Origin: CAKZKT01 sp034434235
Lineage (GTDB): Bacteria > Chloroflexota > Anaerolineae > CG2-30-64-16
Length of the DNA: 64,000 bases
Assembly: GCA_034434235.1 (NCBI GenBank)
Contig: DAOTZV010000182.1
Span: 30,306-94,305 of the forward strand
Direction of reading: 5' to 3'
The position numbers were made by a program, and so were the translations under genes. Shown piece after piece: positions 9,122 to 17,188 of the stretch. The notes beneath the pieces are model-generated. The model made no database searches, was not told the DNA's origin, and was given only the letters and a program-made list of their open reading frames with translations. How positions within the stretch are numbered: position 1 is the stretch's first letter; every line of letters starts with the position of its first letter.

Positions 9122-9258
9122 CCTGTAGGGCGAGATTTATCTCGCCCTACAGGCTATGGAGAGGCGAGATGAATCTCGCCCTACGCGCGTCTTTGGAGGG
9201 GCGAGATGAATCTCGCCCTACGCGCGTCTTTGGAGAGGCGAGATGAATCTCGCCCTAC
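9122..9258. repeat. Array of GGCGAGAT hairpins with 37-bp period
   Basis: The array begins directly after the acylase stop with a perfect 15-bp-arm hairpin (9122-9153, arm contains TGTAGGGCGAGAT). Three smaller palindromes GGCGAGAT-GA-ATCTCGCC follow, starting at 9163, 9200 and 9237, an exact 37-bp period with a shared spacer containing GCGCGTCTTTGGAG. The last unit runs into the 3' end of the response regulator gene and supplies its stop codon. The array sits between two convergent genes, where folded RNA could block read-through in both directions. It is not a CRISPR: the units are palindromic and the spacers are identical. Confidence 0.85.
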
Positions 9259-9707
9259 ACGCCTTCCCCCGGCAGATGCACGATGCTCACCCAGAACTCC
9301 CGGATCTGCTTCACGACCTTGATGAACTGCTCCAGGTCCACCGGCTTGGAGATGTAGCAGTTCGCATGCAGATCATACGAGCGCAGGATGTCCTGCTCGG
9401 CCTCCGAGGTGGTCAGGATGACTACCGGGATGCGCCGCAGATCGGGATCGGCCTTGAGGATGGCCAGGCATTCGCGGCCGTCCATGCGGGGCATGTTCAG
9501 ATCGAGCAGGATGAGATCGGGCCGGGGAGCATCCGCGTATTTCCCCTCGCGGCGCAGAAATTCCAGCGCCTCCACTCCGTCTGAAACCACAAAGAGACGA
9601 TTGAGCACCTTGCCGTTGCGCAACGCCTCTTGCGTCAGGCGCACGTCTCCGGGGTTGTCCTCGACGAGAAGGATGTCTATCGGCCTCAAGACTTTGGACG
9701 TGGCCAT
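9255..9707 (-). CDS. Single-domain response regulator (CheY/Rcp1-like)
   Basis: A 150-residue receiver domain without output domain. Acidic pocket residues E16 and D17, phosphoacceptor D69 in LLDLNMP, the conserved T99/T100 and K121 in SKP are all present. The sequence (LLVEDNPGDVRLTQEAL, LRREGKY) is of the Rcp1 type that often partners with hybrid or phytochrome histidine kinases. A good ribosome binding site AAGGAG precedes the ATG. It lies 33 bp downstream of, and on the same strand as, the XPB operon, so it may be its last gene; no kinase is in the window. Its last codons and stop overlap the hairpin array. Confidence 0.92.
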   Translation of the reverse strand: MATSKVLRPIDILLVEDNPGDVRLTQEALRNGKVLNRLFVVSDGVEALEFLRREGKYADAPRPDLILLDLNMPRMDGRECLAILKADPDLRRIPVVILTTSEAEQDILRSYDLHANCYISKPVDLEQFIKVVKQIREFWVSIVHLPGEGV

Positions 9708-9740
9708 GTTCGACTCCTTGTGGGGTGCCAGATGAGAAAT

Positions 9741-12101
9741 TCACCGTTCCGTCAGTTCGACCCCGCGCTCGGCCAGCAGAACGCGCAGCGCGGCCACATC
9801 ATCGGGTTGGACGAGCGCCAGGCCCAGGTTGGCGGCCGGCATGAAGGGCTGCATGTATTGCGCCAGGGCCGGATCGGCGCACAGCTCGTTTACCACGGCC
9901 TGATCGCGAAACTGGACCAGGGTGAACGTCTGGACCACCGCGTCGCCGTAGTGTTTGCTCCATGCCTTGATGCGCATTTGCAGCCCGGCCGGCACGCCGC
10001 CCAACGCGAGCGATTCCAGCCGGGCGATGATCCTGGTGGCATCGAGCCCGGCCGCGACGGCCCGGCGCACGCTGGAAGGCGTGATGCGCCAGCCGTCGGG
10101 GGTCTGATCGGCCAGCGGGAACAGGTAGCCGTACACGTACAGGCTCGGCACCGCGTGGGCAAATTGGATGGCGCCATCGGCCGTCAGGGTGATGCTGGCC
10201 TTGGGGGCCTCTTCGGCGCTCGATGCGCGCACCGGCAGCTCGCCGGCCGCCAACAGGCGCTGCTCGATCAGATCCACCTTGTCGGCGTGTACCATGAGCG
10301 AGGTGGCATCCACGCGCTTGATGATCGCCGCGTCCAAGACGGGATCCGCCATCAGATGCTCGGCCAGCTCGGCCGTGGCCGTCTGCACCCAGCCGACGCG
10401 CGGCCGGACGACGATGCGCTCGAACGCGGCCTGCCATTCGAAGAGGCTGCGCAGGACGTTTTGCGGCATTGCCGCGCCGGTCGTGTTTTCCAGCCAGCGG
10501 ATGATCTCGGCCACCTGCTGGCCGTTCTGCTGGGCGCGATAGACCGACGCGGCGGTCAGCTCGTATTCTATGGCCCGCTCGGCATTCAGCCGCGTCGCGA
10601 AGCTGTCGAGCCGGGCCAACACCGCATCGGAGATCGGATCGAAGGCGAAGATGTGAAAATTCGGCTGGACGACGACCCGGCCGGTCTCGGCGGGGATGGC
10701 GGGCGGCTCGGCGTCCAGGAGCAGCCAGCGCCCCATATCGGTCAGGCGCACCGCCTGCAAACCCGCGGGCGCGGCGCCCCCCGCGGCCGTCACCGGCCGC
10801 AGATAGCCCAGATCCACCAGCCCCAACCAGTAGAGCCCTTCGGTCAAGACCGCGCGAATGAAGGCCCCTTCCACGCCATCCCAGCCGGCCTCCAGATCCT
10901 GGGCATACTTCTCCCATACCCAGCCCAGCGCGTTCTGCTGGTAAGGCGAGATAACCGAAGGACGGGAATAATAGTAATAAGAACTGGGGCGGTGTTCGGC
11001 GGTCTCCCGATCGACCAGGAACTCCTCGTCGTGATCGTGCAGATAATCGGAGATGGCGTCGAGCGAGATCCACTCCGCGCCGTCGCGCGCGAAGCGCGCC
11101 AGCAGATCGAGCACCGTGCGCCGCGCCTTTACCACCGGATTCGGCGCAAAATCGATCACGGAGCCGCTGGCCCGCGTCGAGCCGGGGTCGTAAGTGGCCC
11201 ACAGCTCGTGCCACCAGGCGCCATCGCGCCAGCTCTGGTAACAGGTTTGCACGCGCTGCGTGGCGCCGCTCTCCCAGAACTCCATGTCCGGCGCAGCGGT
11301 CAACGTGTTGGCGTTGGCTCCTTCGCCGGCGACGAGGAGGCCCAACGCCATCAGCAGGCGACGCAAGAAAAAGATGCGCCGGAAGTCGCTCTCCTTGCTG
11401 CCGGTCGAATAGGTTTCGGTCACCAGGAGCTGGCCGCTCAATCGCTTGACATCGGCCGCCCGGAGCAGTCCGGCGTTGGTGAGCTGCAACGGCGACTCGC
11501 GCGCGGCGCTCCACATCAGATAGAGGTCGCGCTGGCAGGTGCGGGCCGAGCCGGGGAGCACATGGGCGATCGACGGCTCGGTGCGCGGGAGCGAGGCTAC
11601 CGGCGGCAGGTGGACGGCCACTTCCTGCGGGATGTAGACGAAGCGGCCGCCATCGAAGCCGAGCTTGGCAGTGGTGATGGTGCCTGCGGACAGGCTGTGC
11701 GTCCAGATCAGCCCGTATTTGAGCAGCGCGGCCAATACCTCCTCGAACGTCATGGGGTCGCTGGCGTGCTCCGGGTGTTGCCCATAAGAGGAATATGTCG
11801 CGCGGCGCTTGCCGGGAGCAGGCTCCTTGACGATGCCGGCGCGCGTGAGCAGCGCGCGATAGCGCTCGGTGCGCAGCTCGCCGTCGGCCCGTTGCAACAC
11901 TTCGAGCGCCTTGCGACAACGATTGTTGATCTGACGTAAGGCCGTCTGGATGCGCTGGGGATCGGCGATCAGTTTGGCCCATAGCGCGGCCTTCTCATCC
12001 TTGAACTTCGGGATATCGCGGACGCCGGCCGTGCGCAGAATGGTATTCAGATCGTTGGCTCGAAAGGCATCAATGGCCTGGCGCAAAGGTGGAGGGGTCA
12101 T
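9741..12101 (-). CDS. Large helicase-associated protein (Helicase_C_3-like), XPB operon partner
   Basis: A 786-residue protein resembling the helicase-associated proteins encoded next to XPB in actinobacteria. A segment at about residues 470-600 starting VVVQPNFHIFAFDP is typical of the domain called helicase XPB/Ssl2 N-terminal (Helicase_C_3). The N-terminal half looks helical and may contain winged-helix segments (RYRALLTRAGIVKE, FEEVLAALLKYGLI). No Walker motifs or nuclease motif is evident. The ATG at 12101 overlaps the stop of the upstream partner gene by 4 bp (ATGA), so the longer frame is rejected. Function is unknown; a role in loading or regulating XPB during DNA repair is inferred. 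Confidence 0.75.
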   Translation of the reverse strand: MTPPPLRQAIDAFRANDLNTILRTAGVRDIPKFKDEKAALWAKLIADPQRIQTALRQINNRCRKALEVLQRADGELRTERYRALLTRAGIVKEPAPGKRRATYSSYGQHPEHASDPMTFEEVLAALLKYGLIWTHSLSAGTITTAKLGFDGGRFVYIPQEVAVHLPPVASLPRTEPSIAHVLPGSARTCQRDLYLMWSAARESPLQLTNAGLLRAADVKRLSGQLLVTETYSTGSKESDFRRIFFLRRLLMALGLLVAGEGANANTLTAAPDMEFWESGATQRVQTCYQSWRDGAWWHELWATYDPGSTRASGSVIDFAPNPVVKARRTVLDLLARFARDGAEWISLDAISDYLHDHDEEFLVDRETAEHRPSSYYYYSRPSVISPYQQNALGWVWEKYAQDLEAGWDGVEGAFIRAVLTEGLYWLGLVDLGYLRPVTAAGGAAPAGLQAVRLTDMGRWLLLDAEPPAIPAETGRVVVQPNFHIFAFDPISDAVLARLDSFATRLNAERAIEYELTAASVYRAQQNGQQVAEIIRWLENTTGAAMPQNVLRSLFEWQAAFERIVVRPRVGWVQTATAELAEHLMADPVLDAAIIKRVDATSLMVHADKVDLIEQRLLAAGELPVRASSAEEAPKASITLTADGAIQFAHAVPSLYVYGYLFPLADQTPDGWRITPSSVRRAVAAGLDATRIIARLESLALGGVPAGLQMRIKAWSKHYGDAVVQTFTLVQFRDQAVVNELCADPALAQYMQPFMPAANLGLALVQPDDVAALRVLLAERGVELTER

Positions 12102-13921
12102 GAAAGCACCTGCGGAGTATAGCCTTTGCGGCGCAGCTCTTCGACGAGGACAGGGACCGTTTCGGGCCGCAACACGACCAGATGCCGCGAGGAGATCGGG
12201 TAACAATCGCCCTGGCTCAGGCCGATGGACGCCTGCACTTCGGACATGGTTTGCTCATCGCCGAACTCGATCACGGCCAGGTTGTCATAGAGCTGATGGC
12301 GCCCCAGGCGCCCCTGCCATTCCTTCAGCCGGTTTTGCATTTCGGCGGGCAACGGAAAACCGGCCTCGGCGAACGCCTGGATCACCTGATCGGCCGATTG
12401 CCCGCTGCGCAGCGTCTGCCGGAAGGCCGCGGGGTCAAGCGCATAGAGGATCGCCTGGCGATCGCGCGTGACTTCGGAAGCGATCTTCAAGATGAGCTGG
12501 CGCAGCTCGCCGGTCTGCCACGTGTTGCGCAGGCTCAACCGGCCGTCGGGAAGGAAGCTCAACATGTCGGCCGGAAGCCGCTGCGGTCCGCTCGGCGTTG
12601 CCTGTTCGCCCGGCCGGCTGATCGCCATCACGCGCTCGTTGGTCACCGCCATCTGGATGAAGCCCAACCAGTACGCCGGCCCCAGCCATCCCTCGAAGAG
12701 GCCGCCGAAGAGGTCGTTCCAGACGCGACGCTGGAAGTGCTGCGGATCGAGCTGCTCCTCGCCGTCATACCAGGCCCAACCGGCATAAACAGAAAGGGCA
12801 AAAGTGAGGTGGTCGCGACGCAAGCGATGGATCAGGTCCAACCAGCGCGTCGTGCTGATCCACACTTCGGGCTTGATGGCCGAGAGCAAACCGGCCAGCC
12901 AAACGCGCTGGCTTTGCACCTGCCGATCCAGATACTCGCGATTGCTCCAGCCGGCATTCTGGCGCAGGCTGAATCGGTTCTGCGTGGTCAGGAAGAAATC
13001 GAGCTCATCCCAGGTCATCAACGACCGCACCGCGGCCGGAATGTCGAGCGGCCAGCCTTCCAGCCACCAGTGGTGTAGTTGAGCGCGCCGCGCGGCCGGC
13101 GATAGGCCACGCCAGACATCTATCTGTGTCGCGTCGGTCAGGAGATATGGCTTGCCCCCCGTCTCTTGCACGTGCAGCAGCTTGCCGACCGCCAACAGAG
13201 ATAACAGGGTGCGTGCCAGGGCCCGTTCTTCGGCCGCGTTGTAGCCCCAGGCGGCCAACTGCTCGTCGGCCACGATCCCGGCGTGCGGTTCCGCGCGCTG
13301 ATAGGCCACCGATACATTGCGCCCCGGTTGCGCGACGGTGACCGGGCGTAGCAGGGCCGTGCGCTTCACTTCGGGCCGATCGGTCTCGACAGCCGCCAAC
13401 AGCCGCGCGATGTGATCGTCGAGGAAGCCCGGTGCCGGCGCCGGCATCACGTCCGCGGCCAGGTCACGATAGACCAGGCCCGGCGCATCCGTCTCCGGCA
13501 ACCAGTCGAGGTAGATCGTCGGCACATGAAAGGCGCCGGTAATGGAATCCGTCAAGATGAATAGCTTCTGATGAAGATCGCCGAGGGCCTGCGTCACGGC
13601 CTCTTTGGTCGTCCGCAGCTCTTCGGCGATCTCCAGGATCGGCGCCAGGACTTCGACCTGGCCGTCGTTCCTGCTCAGACGGCCGAGCCAGATCAGGATC
13701 TTGCGGTGCAGGGATGGAAGCTGCTCGAACCCCGCCGACATCTCGGCGGCGTTGGTCAGATGCTCCATGATCCCCTGGACGACATCGGCCTTGGCCGTGC
13801 CCCGAAGCGACCATCCCCACGCGCGCGCGGCGCTGCGCAGGTCTTGCAAGACGATCGCCTGCAATGCGGTGCGGAGCTGGTGCAGGGCATTGGCTCGGGA
13901 GGGCGATTCCGTCGTGTTCAC
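12098..13921 (-). CDS. Second helicase-associated protein of the XPB operon
   Basis: A 607-residue protein with a GTG start that overlaps the XPB stop codon by 4 bp (GTGA) and whose own stop overlaps the next start by 4 bp. I recognise no named domain with certainty. The N-terminal 120 residues look like helical and winged-helix DNA-binding material. The last 60 residues (LAVIEF to ELRRKGY) resemble the C-terminus of the 786-residue neighbour, with the same pattern of a short beta strand, a run of helix and a final LRPETV-type segment, so the two proteins may share ancestry. No ATPase or nuclease motif is seen. It is likely a stable partner of the XPB helicase. Confidence 0.7.
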   Translation of the reverse strand: MNTTESPSRANALHQLRTALQAIVLQDLRSAARAWGWSLRGTAKADVVQGIMEHLTNAAEMSAGFEQLPSLHRKILIWLGRLSRNDGQVEVLAPILEIAEELRTTKEAVTQALGDLHQKLFILTDSITGAFHVPTIYLDWLPETDAPGLVYRDLAADVMPAPAPGFLDDHIARLLAAVETDRPEVKRTALLRPVTVAQPGRNVSVAYQRAEPHAGIVADEQLAAWGYNAAEERALARTLLSLLAVGKLLHVQETGGKPYLLTDATQIDVWRGLSPAARRAQLHHWWLEGWPLDIPAAVRSLMTWDELDFFLTTQNRFSLRQNAGWSNREYLDRQVQSQRVWLAGLLSAIKPEVWISTTRWLDLIHRLRRDHLTFALSVYAGWAWYDGEEQLDPQHFQRRVWNDLFGGLFEGWLGPAYWLGFIQMAVTNERVMAISRPGEQATPSGPQRLPADMLSFLPDGRLSLRNTWQTGELRQLILKIASEVTRDRQAILYALDPAAFRQTLRSGQSADQVIQAFAEAGFPLPAEMQNRLKEWQGRLGRHQLYDNLAVIEFGDEQTMSEVQASIGLSQGDCYPISSRHLVVLRPETVPVLVEELRRKGYTPQVLS

Positions 13922-15699
13922 CAGTGCGCCTCGTCGTGTGCCGGATCGAAGTCGGCCAGGTCGTCTTCGTACAGGATCTCGTATTTGTAGCCCTGCTCGG
14001 TCAGGAACATCTGCCGGTGCGCGCCGTAGAGCTGATCCTTGGTATCGCGCATGACGATGGCGTAGAAGTGGGCCGGCCGGCCGTCGCTCTTCGGCCGCAG
14101 GATGCGGCCCAGGCGCTGCGCCTCTTCCTGTCGCGAGCCGAAGGTGCCGCTGATCTCGATGGCGACGCTGACATCGGGCAGGTCAATGGCGAAGTTGGCG
14201 ACCTTCGAGACGACCAGCAGCCGCAATGTGCCTTCGCGCATCTGCTGGTAGAGCTTCTGGCGCTCGCGCACCGGCGTCTTGCCCGTGAGGAGCGGCGCGT
14301 TGAAGCGCTTCGCGGCCTCTTCGAGCTGGTCCAGGTAGGTGCCGATGATCAGGATCTGGTCGTCGGGGTGCTTGGCGATCAACTGCTCGACCACGGGCAG
14401 CTTGGCGGGATCGGTGGCGGCGATGGCATATTGCAGCTTGCTGTCGGCCAGGGCATATTCCATCCGGCGCTCGCGCGACATGCTCAGGCGCACTTCGTGG
14501 CAGTGCGCGGTGGCGATCCATCCCTGGCGCTCCAGGTCTTTCCACGGCACGTCGTACTTCTTGGGGCCGATGAGCGCGAACACGTCCTCTTCGCGGCCGT
14601 CTTCGCGCACCAGGGTGGCCGTGAGGCCCAGACGACGCTTGCCTTGCAGCTCGGCCGTCATGCGGAACACCGGCGCCGGCAGCAGGTGCACCTCGTCGTA
14701 GACGATCAGGCCCCAATTGCGCTCGTTGAACAGCCGGAAATGGGGGAAGTCCTCGATGGAGAGCGGCTTCGGCGCGCCGTTCTCATCCCACCCCAGCTCA
14801 TCTTCCTTGCCGTTCCGGCCGCGGCGCTTGTGATAGGTCAGGATCTGGTAGGTGGTGACGGTGATCGGCCGGATCTCTTTGACATCGCCGGTGTACTCGC
14901 CGATTTCGTCGGAGGTAAGCGATGTCTTGTCGAGCAGCTCCTCGATCCACTGGCGCACCGCGACGGTGTTGGTGGTGAGGATCAGCGTGTTGGTTTGCAG
15001 GCGGTCCATGGCGCCCATGCCGACCATCGTCTTGCCGGCGCCGCACGGCAACACGATGACGCCCGAGCCGCCCTGCGGCGCGCCGTTGGCGTGGAATGTG
15101 TCCACGGCATCTTGCTGATAGTGCCGCAGGCGGAACACCTCGCCGGTCGTGCGCCGGGCCGGCAAGAGCCGAAACGAGATCGGCGCGCCTTCCACGTAGC
15201 CGGCCAGGTCTTCGGCCGGATAGCCGATGTCTACCAGCGCCTTCTTGATGTGGCCGCGCATGGCGGGGTTGACGCGCACCGTGCGCGGATCTATCTCTTC
15301 GAGGATGAACTGGCGGACCTTGCGCTGGCGGCTCACCTCCATCATCAGGAGGGGATCGTCGGCCGTCAGGAGCAGCGCGCCGGTGGGATCTTTGTGCAGC
15401 TTGACCCGGCCGAACCGGCTGACGTAATCGCGCACGTCGGCCTGGATGTTGCCGGGCACATCGTATTTGCTGTATTGCGCCAGGCTCGCCAGGATGGCGT
15501 CGGCCGTGAGGCCGCTGGCGGCCGCGTTCCAGAGGGAAAGCGGCGACAGCCGATAGGTATGGATATGTTCGGGGCTTTTTTCCAGCTCAGCGAAGCGCGC
15601 CAGCGCGTCGCGCGCTTCGCTGTAGAGCGGGTTATCTACTTCGAGCAGCACCGTCCGGTCGCTCTGCACGACCATCGGGTTCAACGGGTTAACAGCCAT
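13918..15699 (-). CDS. XPB/ERCC3-type DNA repair helicase
   Basis: A 593-residue SF2 helicase homologous to eukaryotic/archaeal XPB, thought to unwind DNA 3'-5' in nucleotide excision repair or transcription. Order: damage-recognition-like N-terminus (about 1-180), helicase domain 1 with Walker A LPCGAGKT (about 217-224) and DEVH box (about 335), the XPB-specific RED motif in ATLVREDGRE (about 361-370), then helicase domain 2 with motif VI QRLGRILRP (about 540). All are intact. It is the first gene of a translationally coupled operon with two large partners; the Bax1 nuclease that accompanies archaeal XPB is absent. The ATG at 15699 has AAAGGA upstream. Confidence 0.93.
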   Translation of the reverse strand: MAVNPLNPMVVQSDRTVLLEVDNPLYSEARDALARFAELEKSPEHIHTYRLSPLSLWNAAASGLTADAILASLAQYSKYDVPGNIQADVRDYVSRFGRVKLHKDPTGALLLTADDPLLMMEVSRQRKVRQFILEEIDPRTVRVNPAMRGHIKKALVDIGYPAEDLAGYVEGAPISFRLLPARRTTGEVFRLRHYQQDAVDTFHANGAPQGGSGVIVLPCGAGKTMVGMGAMDRLQTNTLILTTNTVAVRQWIEELLDKTSLTSDEIGEYTGDVKEIRPITVTTYQILTYHKRRGRNGKEDELGWDENGAPKPLSIEDFPHFRLFNERNWGLIVYDEVHLLPAPVFRMTAELQGKRRLGLTATLVREDGREEDVFALIGPKKYDVPWKDLERQGWIATAHCHEVRLSMSRERRMEYALADSKLQYAIAATDPAKLPVVEQLIAKHPDDQILIIGTYLDQLEEAAKRFNAPLLTGKTPVRERQKLYQQMREGTLRLLVVSKVANFAIDLPDVSVAIEISGTFGSRQEEAQRLGRILRPKSDGRPAHFYAIVMRDTKDQLYGAHRQMFLTEQGYKYEILYEDDLADFDPAHDEAHW

Positions 15700-15743
15700 A
15701 CAAACTTGCTTATCCTTTGACTAAAACATCAGTACAAATGATA

Positions 15744-15772
15744 AGCATACCGCATTTCGTTATTATTCGCAA
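15744..15772 (-). promoter_or_regulatory. Promoter of the XPB operon with overlapping inverted repeat
   Basis: On the minus strand a -35 TTGCGA (15772-15767) and a -10 TATGCT (15749-15744) are spaced 17 bp within an AT-rich island. The inverted repeat GCTTATC (15708-15714) / GATAAGC (15740-15746) overlaps the -10 and the probable transcription start, the position expected of a repressor operator. Confidence 0.55.
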
Positions 15773-15788
15773 CTTATCGAAAGCCTCT

Positions 15789-16172
15789 CTACCGATCGGC
15801 CGCGACGCGCGTCAGGCGCACCGGATCGCCATCGCGCACGGCCCGGAACGCGGTCGCGTCGTCGAGCACCCGGCCCAGGATGTTGACCGGGCTGTAGGCG
15901 CGCGGCGCGGGGCCGCTGCTGGCGGGGGTCGGGCCGAAGAAGATGCAGAAGGCATGGCCCGGCGGCCAGTAGCCCAGCTCGCCCACGGCCACGTCGTCGC
16001 GCGCGTCGGCGGCCTGGCGCGCGACGACGGGGATCTCGAAGTAGATCTCGTCGCCCCAGGTATTGGCGCGGCCCTCGATGGGCAACGCATCCCACACCTG
16101 CTGCGCGGTCGGGCTGTCGTTCAGTTCGGCCGGCAATGAGACCGGGCCGGCCGTGATCAGGATGCGCTGCAT
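15789..16172 (-). CDS. Cyclophilin-like fold protein (TM1367 type)
   Basis: A 127-residue protein of the bacterial cyclophilin-like family related to TM1367. Diagnostic stretches are TWGDEIYFEIPV, GELGYWPPG and FCIFFGPTPAS, followed by SPVNILGRV. These proteins share the cyclophilin barrel, but prolyl isomerase activity is not established for the family. The ATG is preceded by AAGGAGGGA. It follows the aldo/keto reductase gene by 11 bp as third gene of the M20 peptidase operon. Its physiological role is unknown. Confidence 0.85.
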   Translation of the reverse strand: MQRILITAGPVSLPAELNDSPTAQQVWDALPIEGRANTWGDEIYFEIPVVARQAADARDDVAVGELGYWPPGHAFCIFFGPTPASSGPAPRAYSPVNILGRVLDDATAFRAVRDGDPVRLTRVAADR

Positions 16173-16183
16173 CGGTCCCTCCT

Positions 16184-17188
16184 TCAGCGGATGCGGCTAT
16201 CCGCGCCCGATTGCCACAGATCGGCGTTGGCTCCCAGCTTTGCCTTGACGGGCTGCGTCAAGCGGTCCAGCTCGGCCAACACGTCGGCCGAGAGCTGGCG
16301 GCCGATTCCGCGCAGCGAGTCCTCGAGCTGCGCGACCGTGCGCGTGCCCGCGATCACCGTGGCGACCCCCTCTTGCGCCGCCACCCAGGCCAGCGCCAGA
16401 TCGGCCATCGGCATGCCGAGCTCGTCGGCAAGGCGGGCAATGCCGTTGATGGCGGCGAACACCTCCTCTTCGGCGCCGGGCTCGCCGTGACGGGTGCCGG
16501 GCCGCGCGCTGCTGAAGTGCCGGGTGCGTCGGCGGATGGGCGGGATCTCGTCGGCGCTGCGCCAACGGCCGGTGAGCAGCCCCTGCATCAGCGGCATGTA
16601 CGCGGTCACCGCCACACCTCGTTGCCGACACAGGGGCAAGATCTCGAACTCGATGGCCCGATGCAACAGGCTATAGCCGAGCTGATTTACCTCGATGGCC
16701 GCGCCGGTGGCCAGCGCTTCTTGCAGTTGTTGCACGCCGAAGTTGCTCACGCCGATGGCGCGGATTTTGCCTTCGGCGCGCAGATCGGCCAGCGCGCCGA
16801 AGGCGTCGGCCACCGGATAGTCGGTGATGGGCCAGTGCACCATGTAGATGTCTATCACATCGGTGCCCAGCCGGCGCAGGCTCGCCTCGCAGTGGCGGCG
16901 CAGGGTCTTCGGCTCGGTGTTTTGCGGGCTGATCTTCGTGCCGATGATGGCCTCTCCGCGTCGGCCCTTCAGCGCCCGGCCCAACGCCTCCTCGCTGCGG
17001 CCGTCGTTGTAACCCTCGGCCGTGTCGAAGTAGTTGGCCCCGTGGGCCAGCGCCCGCGCGATGATCTCGGCGGCCTCGCGATCGTCGTGGGGACCCCAAT
17101 AATCCCCCTCCTGGCCGCCGAAGGACCAGCAGCCCAGCCCCAAGAGGGGAAGCCGGATGCCCGATGGAACAAGAACGGTTGTCCTCAT
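16184..17188 (-). CDS. Aldo/keto reductase
   Basis: A 334-residue NADPH-dependent oxidoreductase of the AKR superfamily. The catalytic tetrad can be placed: Asp and Tyr in YFDTAEGYNDG, Lys in IIGTKIS and His in MVHWP. The C-terminal cofactor-binding part includes VIAGTRTVAQLEDS. A much longer frame runs through from the upstream gene, but the true start is the ATG at 17188, overlapping the peptidase stop by 4 bp (ATGA). The substrate is not predictable; context with an M20 dipeptidase and a cyclophilin-like protein suggests small-molecule catabolism. Confidence 0.92.
   Translation of the reverse strand: MRTTVLVPSGIRLPLLGLGCWSFGGQEGDYWGPHDDREAAEIIARALAHGANYFDTAEGYNDGRSEEALGRALKGRRGEAIIGTKISPQNTEPKTLRRHCEASLRRLGTDVIDIYMVHWPITDYPVADAFGALADLRAEGKIRAIGVSNFGVQQLQEALATGAAIEVNQLGYSLLHRAIEFEILPLCRQRGVAVTAYMPLMQGLLTGRWRSADEIPPIRRRTRHFSSARPGTRHGEPGAEEEVFAAINGIARLADELGMPMADLALAWVAAQEGVATVIAGTRTVAQLEDSLRGIGRQLSADVLAELDRLTQPVKAKLGANADLWQSGADSRIR

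Noticed and set aside
9122..9258. CRISPR-like array with regular 37-bp spacing
   Set aside because: The units are palindromes separated by identical spacers, there are only a few of them, and no cas genes are present.
9741..15699. XPB operon as an anti-phage defence island
   Set aside because: No nuclease, toxin, methylase or mobile context; XPB and the similar actinobacterial gene pair point to repair.
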